A stretch of 64,000 nucleotides of DNA from Duganella dendranthematis (GTDB lineage: Bacteria > Pseudomonadota > Gammaproteobacteria > Burkholderiales > Burkholderiaceae_D): the NCBI RefSeq assembly GCF_012849375.1, contig NZ_CP051684.1:4960001-5024000 (forward strand), written 5' to 3'. The notes below the pieces were generated by a model that made no database searches, was not told the DNA's origin, and saw nothing but the letters and a program-made list of their open reading frames with translations. The translations under genes were made by a program, and so were the position numbers. Positions 24,511-31,937 of the stretch are shown in pieces. Positions within the stretch are counted from its first letter, which is position 1; every line of letters begins with the position of its first letter.

Positions 24511-25489
24511 GCTCGACCACCACTTTGCCTTTGGCGGTGCCTTCGCCGAGGGCGCGATGGGCGGCGCTGACGCTGTCCGCTGTCAGCGTGTAGCGCGTCG
24601 TGTCCAGCAGCACTTTCAGTTTGCCCGCGGCGGCCAGCGCGCTGGCTTCGCGCATGATGTCGCCATGGTGGGCGCGACCTTCACCGCTGATCAGCGGCAG
24701 CAGCGTGAACACGCCGGAGTAGGTGGCCGCGCGGAATGACAGCGGCGCCAGCGCATGCGTGCCCCAGCCAAGACAGCTCACCACATGGCCGTGATAGCGG
24801 CGCGCGGCGCGGAACGAGGCGTCCAGCACGGCGCCGCCGACGGTGTCGTAGACGATGTCGAAACCTTCGCCACCGGTCTGCTGCTGCACGTAGTCTTCAA
24901 CCGGCGTGTCGCGGTCGATGAAGACGGCGCCCAGGCTTTCGATGACGACGCGCTGCCCGGCGCTGCCGGTTGCATAAACCTGTGCACCATGCGTCATCGC
25001 CAGTTGTACCGCCATGTGGCCGACGCCACCGGCGCCGCCTTGTACCAGCACTGTTTTGCCGGCGCTGACGCGGGCACGGTCCACCAGTCCTTCCCATGCT
25101 GTGATGAAGATCAGCGGCAGGGCGGCGGCGTCGCGCATCGGCAGCTGTTCCGGCATGCGGGCCAGCAGGCGCGCATCCACCGCCGCGTAGTCGGCCAGCG
25201 AACCGGCCACGCCGCCGATGCCGCCGGTCATGCCGTAGACGCGATCGCCCGGTGCGAAGCCTTGTACGCCGTCGCCGACGCTATCGACCACGCCGGCCAG
25301 ATCGATGCCCAGCACCGCCGGTAGCACGGCGCGTGCATGATCGGCTTTGCCGGCGGCGATTTTGATGTCGAGCGGATTGACGCCGCTGGCGTGCACTTTC
25401 ACCAGCACCTGGCCAGGGCCGGCGGCGGGACGCGCGATATCCTGTTGGGTGAGCGGGGCGCCGAAGGTATTCAAAACGATGGCTTGCAT
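24500..25489 (-). CDS. Quinone oxidoreductase-like NADP-dependent MDR protein
   Basis: A 329-residue member of the medium-chain dehydrogenase/reductase family without zinc ligands. It has the GroES-like N-terminal domain (VHASGVNPLDIKIAAGKADH, VLGIDLAGVVDSVGDGV) and the Rossmann motif (VLVQGGAGGVGHMAVQLA). It should reduce quinones or enones with NADPH in the cytoplasm. The ribosome site ACAGGAG is well placed. A LysR-type gene is divergent 113 bp away, the usual layout for an enzyme and its regulator. Confidence 0.9.
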   Translation of the reverse strand: MQAIVLNTFGAPLTQQDIARPAAGPGQVLVKVHASGVNPLDIKIAAGKADHARAVLPAVLGIDLAGVVDSVGDGVQGFAPGDRVYGMTGGIGGVAGSLADYAAVDARLLARMPEQLPMRDAAALPLIFITAWEGLVDRARVSAGKTVLVQGGAGGVGHMAVQLAMTHGAQVYATGSAGQRVVIESLGAVFIDRDTPVEDYVQQQTGGEGFDIVYDTVGGAVLDASFRAARRYHGHVVSCLGWGTHALAPLSFRAATYSGVFTLLPLISGEGRAHHGDIMREASALAAAGKLKVLLDTTRYTLTADSVSAAHRALGEGTAKGKVVVELTV

Positions 25490-25558
25490 GATGACTCCTG
25501 TCGTTGGATGATGGAGTCATTCTGAGGCAGTCGCGTGGCGGGAAAAACCGGGCAAGCT

Positions 25559-25573
25559 GGGATGCAGTATCCC
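25559..25573. promoter_or_regulatory. Candidate LysR operator GGGAT-N5-ATCCC
   Basis: A perfect 5-bp inverted repeat with a 5-nt spacer lies in the intergenic region between the quinone oxidoreductase and LysR genes, about 30 bp before the LysR start. It fits a LysR-type recognition dyad by position; binding is inferred. Confidence 0.4.
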
Positions 25574-25602
25574 GCAATCGTGGATAATCAAGGAGAAATC
25601 GG

Positions 25603-26520
25603 ATGGACAGGCTGGATGCGCTGAAGGTGTTTTGCGCGGTGGTCGATGAGGGAGGCTTCAGCCGCGCGGCGGCCAAGCTGGGGATTTCCACCTCGTCGGT
25701 CACGCATCAAATCGGCCTTCTGGAGACGCATTTCGGCGTCCGGCTGCTGAACCGGACCACGCGCAGCATGTCGCTGACCGACGAAGGCCGCCGCTGCATC
25801 GAACAGGCGCGCCGCCTGCTGGACGAGATGGACGACCTGGAGTCGAACCTGAGCGACGCCCTGCACGAACCGCGCGGCAGCCTGCGGGTCGACATGCCGG
25901 GCATTCTGGCGCAGGGCTATGTGGCGCCGGCCTTGCCACGCTTCCTGGCCGCCTATCCGGAACTGAGCGTGCGCCTGACGGCCAGCGACCGTCTGATCGA
26001 CATGGTGGACGAGGGCGTGGATGTGATGCTGCGCATCGGTGAGCTGGCGGATTCCGCGCTGATCGGCCGCAGTATTTTCAGCAATCGCTATATCTGCGCC
26101 GCCGCGCCGTCGTTCATCGCGCAGCATGGCCAGCCGCAGCATCCGGATGACCTGGACCGCCTGCCATGCCTGAATTTTGTCTATCCCAAGGCGCGCCAGA
26201 TCAGGCCATGGGCCTTCCAGCAGGATGGCCAGCCGTTCACCGCCACGCCGCGCGGTGTGGTGGCGATGGACCATGTGGATTCGCTGATCGCCATGGCGGT
26301 GCAGGGCGGCGGCGTGGTCCAGCATCTGACGGTGTCGCTGATTGCGCCGCTGCGCAGCGGCGCGCTGGTGCCGCTACTGGAGCCGTGGCAGGCGGCGGGG
26401 CCGGAGGTGTCGGTGCTGTACCCGCAGCGCCATCAGCGTGCCGCCAAAATCAAGGTGTTTGTCGACTTTGTGGAAGAGCTGTTCAGGAACGCCGCAGCTT
26501 CTTGGCGCCCATCGGCTTGA
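25603..26520 (+). CDS. LysR-family transcriptional regulator
   Basis: A 305-residue regulator with AAGGAG upstream. The winged helix-turn-helix is at residues 1-60 (FCAVVDEGGFSRAAAKLGIS, VTHQIGLLETHFGVRLLNRT). The periplasmic-binding-protein-like effector domain spans 90-295 (LRVDMPGILAQGYVAPALPR). This subgroup (often with the start MDRLDAL) commonly controls an adjacent oxidoreductase, here the divergent MDR gene. The 3' end overlaps the Fur-family gene on the other strand by 38 bp. Confidence 0.94.
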   Translation: MDRLDALKVFCAVVDEGGFSRAAAKLGISTSSVTHQIGLLETHFGVRLLNRTTRSMSLTDEGRRCIEQARRLLDEMDDLESNLSDALHEPRGSLRVDMPGILAQGYVAPALPRFLAAYPELSVRLTASDRLIDMVDEGVDVMLRIGELADSALIGRSIFSNRYICAAAPSFIAQHGQPQHPDDLDRLPCLNFVYPKARQIRPWAFQQDGQPFTATPRGVVAMDHVDSLIAMAVQGGGVVQHLTVSLIAPLRSGALVPLLEPWQAAGPEVSVLYPQRHQRAAKIKVFVDFVEELFRNAAASWRPSA

Positions 26521-26935
26521 TGCTGGCGGCGCAGTCGCCGCAAAAGCCGTACAGCGACAGCGAGTGCTCGTGCAGCACGAAGTTGCGCTCCGCCGCCACG
26601 GCTTCCTGGCGCTGCTCGATTTCAGCGTCGAGGAATTCTTCCATCTTGCCGCAGTTGGTGCAGATCAGGTGGTCGTGGTGGCCGCCTTCGTTCAGCTCAA
26701 ACACCGATGCCACCGACTCGAAATGGCGGCGGATCAGGATGCCGGCATCGGCAAACTGCATCAGCACGCGGTAGACCGTGGCCAGTCCCATGTCGATATT
26801 TTCATCGTGCAGCAGGCGGTACACATCGTCCGCGCTCAGGTGCTTGCTTTTCGATTCCTGGAACAATTGCAGGATGCGTAACCGGGGCAGGGTGGCTTTC
26901 AAGCCGAGTTTGCGCAATTCTTGAGGGATATCCAT
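26483..26935 (-). CDS. fur: Ferric uptake regulator
   Basis: A 150-residue Fur protein. The winged helix is at 10-80 (LGLKATLPRLRILQLFQESK, HLSADDVYRLL, GLATVYRVLMQFADAGIL). The metal part has the HHDHLICTNCGK stretch and the second Cys pair (CGDC) of the structural zinc site. It should repress iron uptake genes when Fe(II) is bound. A Fur-box-like sequence lies 13-31 bp before its start (26948-26966), pointing to autoregulation. The siderophore receptor at 34555-36657 also carries a Fur box and is a likely target. Confidence 0.92.
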   Translation of the reverse strand: MDIPQELRKLGLKATLPRLRILQLFQESKSKHLSADDVYRLLHDENIDMGLATVYRVLMQFADAGILIRRHFESVASVFELNEGGHHDHLICTNCGKMEEFLDAEIEQRQEAVAAERNFVLHEHSLSLYGFCGDCAASIKPMGAKKLRRS

Positions 26936-26947
26936 GTGTCTCTATAT

Positions 26948-26966
26948 GATAATGATTCCTATTCTC
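26948..26966 (-). promoter_or_regulatory. Fur box upstream of fur
   Basis: The 19-bp sequence starting GATAATGAT matches the classical Fur-box consensus at 14 of 19 positions. It sits directly upstream of the fur start, consistent with autoregulation. Confidence 0.55.
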
Positions 26967-27077
26967 ACTATGTTATCCGAAATTTATTTTGTTAGCAATG
27001 CACGATTGCAGCGGTGTGCGTTTTTTCTGTATTAGACAAAGCTATAATCCAGCAACCTCATTCATTCTGTTTCCCCT

Positions 27078-29882
27078 GTGACTCCACCATTCCTGCAAGG
27101 CGGCGGCCAACTCGCGCACATCATCGCGGCCTTTGACTGGAGCCAGACCGCGCTGGGGCCGATGGCCGGCTGGCCGCAATCGCTGCAAACCACGGTGGCG
27201 CTGATTTTGCGCTCGCCCGTGCCGATCGTCACGTTGTGGGGCGAGGCGGGGGTGATGATTTATAACGACGGCTACGCGCAGTTTGCGGCCAATCGCCATC
27301 CGATGTCGCTCGGCGCCAATGTGCGCGAGGCCTGGCCGGAGGTGGCGGATTTCAATGACCATGTGATCAAGGTCGGTCTGGCCGGCGGCACGCTGGCGTA
27401 CGTCGACCAAGAGTTGACGCTGTACCGTTCCGGCAAGGCCGAGCAGGTGTGGATGAATCTGGACTACTCGCCCATCGTCGACGAGGCGGGGGTGCCAGTG
27501 GGGGTGATGGTGGTGGTGATCGAGACCAGCGGCAAGGTCAAGGCCGAACGTGCGCTGCAAGAAGAGAGCGAACGTTTGCGCGCCAGCGAGAACACTTTCC
27601 GCACGCTGGCGCAGACCATGCCCAATCAGGTGTGGACCTCCGGCGCCGACGGCATCGTCGACTGGTTCAACGACCAGCTGTACCGCTATACCGGTACGCC
27701 GGCGGGAGAGATGGACCGCGAGCGCTGGCGCCAGATGGTGCATGAGGACGACCGCGACGCCGCCGGCGACCTGTGGTTCGCTGCGATTGCCGCTGCGCAG
27801 ACCTATGAGACCGAATTCCGCATCCGCCGCGCCGATGGCGACTGGCGCTGGCACCTGGTGCGCGCGCAGCCCATCGTGGACGCGCAAGGCGTGGTGCAGC
27901 GCTGGGTCGGCACCAATACCGACATCCAGGACCAGAAATCGACCGCCGCCATGTTGCAGCGGCAGGTGGCCGAGCGCACGGCGGAGCGCGACCGCATGTG
28001 GCAATACTCCACCGACGTGATGATGGTGACGGACCTTGAAGGCTGGATCAAGGCCATCAATCCGGCCTTTACCCGCTTGCTGGGCTGGGAGGCCGCCGAG
28101 GTGCTGGGCACTTCGGTGTATGCGCTGATTCACCGCGATGACCTGGATGCGTCCAGGGCGGAAATGGCGTCGCTGGCGAGCGGCGCGGTCACCTTCAAAT
28201 TTGAAAACCGCACGCAGCGCAAGGGCGGCGGTTACGCCATCCTTGCGTGGACGGCGGCGCCGGACGCGCGCTTTGTGCACGCCGTGGGCCGCGACATGAC
28301 GGCCGAACGGGCGGCAGCGGAAGAGATGAAGCGCACCGCCGCCGCGCTCCAGCAGTCGCAGAAAATGGAAGCCATCGGCAAACTGACCGGCGGCGTGGCG
28401 CATGACTTCAACAATCTGTTGCAGGTCATCTCCGGCAATTTGCAACTGCTGGCCGGCGACGTGGCCGGCAATGCGCGCGCCGAACGGCGGCTGGACAACG
28501 CGCTGGCCGGCGTGACGCGCGGCGCGCGTCTGGCCAGTTACCTGCTGGCCTTCGGCCGCCGTCAGGCGCTCGATCCGCGCGTGGTCAAGATCGGCCGCTT
28601 CATCGCCGGCATGGAGGACATGCTGCGCCGCAGTCTGGGCGAGGAGATCGAGGTCGAGATGGTGATTTCCGGCGGCTTGTGGAATACGCTGGTCGATACC
28701 ACGCAGGTGGAAAACGCGGTGCTCAACCTGTGCATCAATGCGCGCGATGCGATGGACGGCGCCGGCAAGCTGACCATCGAAGTCGGCAACGCCTATCTGG
28801 ATGATGCCTATGCGCTGGCGCATCCGGAACTCAATCCGGGCCAGTACGTGATGATCGCCGTCAGCGACACCGGCACCGGCATGACGCCGGAAGTGCTGGA
28901 GCAGGCCTTCGATCCCTTCTTCTCCACCAAGCCGGAAGGCAAGGGCAGTGGCCTTGGGCTGTCGATGGTGTATGGCTTTGCGCGCCAGTCGGGCGGGCAT
29001 GTGAAGATCTACAGTGAGCCGGGCAACGGCACCACCGTCAAGCTGTACCTGCCGCGCTCCACCGAGGACGAGGATGCGCCGCTGCCGCTGGAAGCACGCG
29101 CCGTCATCGGCGGCAAGGAGACCATCCTGGTGGCCGAGGACGACGAGGGCGTGCGCGCCACCGTGGTCGAGCTGCTGAGCGAACTGGGTTACCAGGTACT
29201 GAAGGCCAGCGATGCCGCCAGTGCCCTCAGCATCATCGACAGCGGCATGCAGATCGACCTGCTGTTCACCGACGTGGTGATGCCTGGCCCGTTGCGCAGT
29301 CCGGACCTGGCGCGCAAGGCGCGCGAGCGGCAGCCCGGCATGGCGGTGCTGTTTACGTCCGGGTATACCGAGAACGCCATCGTGCACGGCGGCCGGCTCG
29401 ATGCGGGGGTCGATTTGCTGGGCAAGCCGTACACGCGGGAGGCGCTGGCGCGCAAGATCCGCCATGTGCTGGGCAATCGCCAGCAGCAGTTGCAGGTGAC
29501 GGCGGAACTGGCTGCGCCGCCAGCGCCAGCGCCGCCAGCGCCGGCAGGCATGACCCGCATCTTGCTGGTGGAAGACGAACCGGAACTGCGCGACACCACC
29601 GCCGAGCTGCTGGAGCTGCTGGGCCATCAGGTGCACCCTGCCGGCGATGCCGCCACTGCGCTGGCGTTGCTGGCCGCCCATCCGGTCGACGTCATGCTGA
29701 CCGATATCTCGCTGCCCGATATGTCGGGCGAAGTATTGGCGGCTAAGGCGCGCGCCGCCCATCCCGAACTGCGCATTATCTACGCCAGCGGCCAGCATCC
29801 CAGCGCGCCGCTGGAGCGTGCGCAGCTACTGCTAAAGCCATACAGTATCGACAAGCTGATCCTGGCATTAGCGCAAGGATAA
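27078..29882 (+). CDS. Soluble multi-PAS hybrid histidine kinase with two receivers
   Basis: A 934-residue protein from a GTG start without a strong ribosome site. Order: PAS-like N-terminal domain 10-165 (FDWSQTALGPMAGWPQSL), PAS 170-290, PAS 305-415, dimerisation/phospho-acceptor helix with His in LTGGVAHDFNNLLQ near 439, ATPase 545-660 (NARDAMDGAG, GSGLGLSMVYG), receiver 1 at 683-790 with Asp in LLFTDVVMPG, and receiver 2 at 826-934 with Asp in VMLTDISLPDMSG. There are no membrane helices, so it senses an internal signal. The N-terminal domain is shared with the PAS-receiver protein at 58479. Confidence 0.93.
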   Translation: MTPPFLQGGGQLAHIIAAFDWSQTALGPMAGWPQSLQTTVALILRSPVPIVTLWGEAGVMIYNDGYAQFAANRHPMSLGANVREAWPEVADFNDHVIKVGLAGGTLAYVDQELTLYRSGKAEQVWMNLDYSPIVDEAGVPVGVMVVVIETSGKVKAERALQEESERLRASENTFRTLAQTMPNQVWTSGADGIVDWFNDQLYRYTGTPAGEMDRERWRQMVHEDDRDAAGDLWFAAIAAAQTYETEFRIRRADGDWRWHLVRAQPIVDAQGVVQRWVGTNTDIQDQKSTAAMLQRQVAERTAERDRMWQYSTDVMMVTDLEGWIKAINPAFTRLLGWEAAEVLGTSVYALIHRDDLDASRAEMASLASGAVTFKFENRTQRKGGGYAILAWTAAPDARFVHAVGRDMTAERAAAEEMKRTAAALQQSQKMEAIGKLTGGVAHDFNNLLQVISGNLQLLAGDVAGNARAERRLDNALAGVTRGARLASYLLAFGRRQALDPRVVKIGRFIAGMEDMLRRSLGEEIEVEMVISGGLWNTLVDTTQVENAVLNLCINARDAMDGAGKLTIEVGNAYLDDAYALAHPELNPGQYVMIAVSDTGTGMTPEVLEQAFDPFFSTKPEGKGSGLGLSMVYGFARQSGGHVKIYSEPGNGTTVKLYLPRSTEDEDAPLPLEARAVIGGKETILVAEDDEGVRATVVELLSELGYQVLKASDAASALSIIDSGMQIDLLFTDVVMPGPLRSPDLARKARERQPGMAVLFTSGYTENAIVHGGRLDAGVDLLGKPYTREALARKIRHVLGNRQQQLQVTAELAAPPAPAPPAPAGMTRILLVEDEPELRDTTAELLELLGHQVHPAGDAATALALLAAHPVDVMLTDISLPDMSGEVLAAKARAAHPELRIIYASGQHPSAPLERAQLLLKPYSIDKLILALAQG

Positions 29883-29883
29883 G

Positions 29884-29918
29884 ATGACGGATAGTGCAAG
29901 CTATCTGTCATCATTTTG
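29884..29918 (+). terminator. Intrinsic terminator of the hybrid kinase gene
   Basis: GATGACGGATAG (29884-29895) pairs with CTATCTGTCATC (29902-29913) over 12 bp, one pair being G-U, around a 6-nt loop. ATTTT follows, one base after the stop codon. Confidence 0.75.
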
Positions 29919-30213
29919 ATATCTCAATTGTCTAAATATTACGCCAATATGTGATTTTTGGAGAGAATTGTCGATATATGTTGCTCTAAGGCATCGACAG
30001 TTTCATCGAAGCGGTATAAAGTTCATCTATCCGAATAATTCGTCGGATCGGCACCCCAGCCTTGTGCCTCGCGCGTCCCTAGCGGCTTTCATAGCCGGCC
30101 TGACGCCGAACAATTTTCCCACTCAGTCTTAAAAACAGACGCCGCCCAGCGCAGTCCGCGCTCGCGCGTGCGCGCCATGACGGTGGGTTGCCGATGCAGA
30201 TAACAGGAACCGT
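29919..30213. other. 295-bp gene-free stretch between the hybrid kinase and the porin module
   Basis: No open reading frame with gene-like content is seen. It is AT-richer than its surroundings. It contains an inverted repeat TGTCGAT-N17-ATCGACA (29969-29999), a weak promoter-like pair TCGACA-15-TATAAA (29994-30020) and a stem ATCCGA-N8-TCGGAT (30029-30048). It probably holds the promoter and leader of the porin gene. Confidence 0.4.
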
Positions 30214-31500
30214 ATGACCGTAGACCTCGCGCCGAAACCACCAGCCTCCGTGATTGCCACGGCCGCTGTGCTGATGCTGAGCTGCTGTGCAGCCCTGGCA
30301 GGCCAGCCCGCGTCCGCGCCCGCGCCTGTGGTGGATGAGGATGCGCCGCGCTGGACGTTCGGCGGCTTCGGCACGCTGGGTGTGGCGCGCAGCAACGGTG
30401 ACCAGGCCGACTTTACCGCCAACTATCTGAGTCCGGGGGCGGTCGGTTATAGCCGGCAGTGGAGCGCGACGGTGGACAGCCGCGCTGGCGTGCAGGCCGG
30501 CGTGCATCTCAACCGCGACTGGTCGGCGGTGGTGCAACTGGTGTCCGAGCGCACGCTGCGCAACGGCTACGGGCCTGCGGTGGAGTGGGCGTATGTGCAG
30601 TACCGCGCCACGCCGGACCTGAGCCTGCGCGTCGGCCGCATCACGCTGCCGCTGTTTTTAGCCGGCGATTATCGCAAGGCCGGCTACGCGCTGCCTTGGG
30701 TGAGGCCGCCGGTGGAACTGTATGGCGCGATTCCGCTGTCCAGCAGCGATGGCGTGGACCTGAGCTACCGTTGGCAGTCGGGGGCAGCCAACCATGTCAC
30801 GCAGTTTTTCTATGGTCGCGCCGACGTTCCAGCCACGCCGGAGGCGCGCGCGAAAGCGCATGGCCTGACAGGGGTGTCGCATATCGCCACGGCTGGCGCG
30901 CTGACCTTGCGCGCCAGCGTACTGCGCGCGGATCTGAGCGTGGATCTCGCGCGTCCCTTGTTCGATGGCCTGCGCCAGTTCGACGCCCAGGGCGATGCGC
31001 TGGCGGACCAATACCAGCTCAACCCCAAGCGCGCCTATGTCGCCACGCTGGGCTTCAATTACGATCCGGGCCGCTGGTTCGCCATGGGCGAGATCGCGCG
31101 CATGAACGCTCACTCCTACATGGGCGACAAAACCGCCGCCTATCTGAGCGCCGGCTATCGCCACCGCGACCTGACACCGTACGTGATCTATGCGATATCG
31201 CGCCCGAATGTGCCGAACAGCGTGGCGGGCCTGGACCTGGCCGGGCAGCCAGCGCAGCGCGTGGCGGCCGGCGCACAATTGAATGGCGGCCTGAATCAGC
31301 TGCTGGCGGCGATCGCGCGCCAGAACACGGCCAGCGCCGGCGTGCGCTGGGACTTCTATTCCGGCTATGCGCTCAAGCTGCAATACGACCGCATCCTGCC
31401 GCTATCGGGGTCGACCGGCACATTGATCAACGTGCAGCCGGGCTTCCGCGCCGGCGAGCCGGTGTCGCTGTTCAGCGCCGCTGTGGATTTTGTGTTCTGA
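30214..31500 (+). CDS. Outer-membrane porin-like beta-barrel protein
   Basis: A 428-residue protein with AGGAAC before the ATG and a signal peptide ending near residue 30 (LMLSCCAALAGQPASA). The rest is rich in alternating polar/hydrophobic strands (FGGFGTLGVARS, WAYVQYRATPDLSLRVGRIT, YVATLGFNYDPGRWFAMGEI) and ends in an aromatic residue (SAAVDFVF), as outer-membrane barrels do. It is not a classical trimeric porin by sequence. The next two genes, a PstS-like protein and a GGDEF/EAL protein, follow with 2-bp spacing and a 4-bp overlap, so it probably supplies a ligand or outer-membrane contact to that signalling unit. Confidence 0.75.
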   Translation: MTVDLAPKPPASVIATAAVLMLSCCAALAGQPASAPAPVVDEDAPRWTFGGFGTLGVARSNGDQADFTANYLSPGAVGYSRQWSATVDSRAGVQAGVHLNRDWSAVVQLVSERTLRNGYGPAVEWAYVQYRATPDLSLRVGRITLPLFLAGDYRKAGYALPWVRPPVELYGAIPLSSSDGVDLSYRWQSGAANHVTQFFYGRADVPATPEARAKAHGLTGVSHIATAGALTLRASVLRADLSVDLARPLFDGLRQFDAQGDALADQYQLNPKRAYVATLGFNYDPGRWFAMGEIARMNAHSYMGDKTAAYLSAGYRHRDLTPYVIYAISRPNVPNSVAGLDLAGQPAQRVAAGAQLNGGLNQLLAAIARQNTASAGVRWDFYSGYALKLQYDRILPLSGSTGTLINVQPGFRAGEPVSLFSAAVDFVF

Positions 31501-31502
31501 CC

Positions 31503-31937
31503 ATGGCCAAGCTCCTTTCCCGTCTGCGCTGGTGTTTCGCGGTGTGCCTGCTCTTTAGCGGCATGGTCAGCGCCGCCGATTTCGTGGTGGTGGTCTCCGC
31601 CCGCAATCCGCTCAACGCGCTGCGCGCCGACCAGGTGGCGGCGATCTTTCTTGCCCAGAGCGGCCGCTTCCCCGGCGGCGCCGAGGCAGTAGCGCTCGAC
31701 CTGCCGCTGGGCAGCCCGCTGCGCAACGAGTTCTATGCCACGGTGGCGGCCCGTACGCCGGCGCTGATGAAAGCTTACTGGACCAAGATGGTGTTCACCG
31801 GACGTGGCCAGCCGCCGCGCGAACTGGCCAGCAGCGTCGCCGCGCGCAAGCTGGTGGCCGACAATCCGGCCATGATCGCCTACATCGACAAGTCGGCGCT
31901 GGATGCCAGCGTCAAAGCCCTGGAGGTGATGCAATGA
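31503..31937 (+). CDS. Small PstS-like periplasmic phosphate/ligand-binding protein
   Basis: A 144-residue secreted protein with signal peptide (CFAVCLLFSGMVSA). It matches the shortened form of phosphate ABC binding proteins: VVVVSARNPLNALRADQVAA, IFLAQSGRFPGG, LDLPLGSPLRNEFYA, and the C-terminal VADNPAMIAYIDKSAL. No transporter genes are present. It lies between a porin-like gene and a Cache-GGDEF/EAL gene (ATGA overlap), so it may present a ligand to that membrane protein. Confidence 0.82.
   Translation: MAKLLSRLRWCFAVCLLFSGMVSAADFVVVVSARNPLNALRADQVAAIFLAQSGRFPGGAEAVALDLPLGSPLRNEFYATVAARTPALMKAYWTKMVFTGRGQPPRELASSVAARKLVADNPAMIAYIDKSALDASVKALEVMQ

Noticed and set aside
27042..29798. A 918-codon open frame on the minus strand
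   Set aside because: It is antisense to the hybrid kinase, whose domains and motifs are complete; the frame is open because of high GC codon structure and its translation is His/Gln/Arg-rich without any domain.
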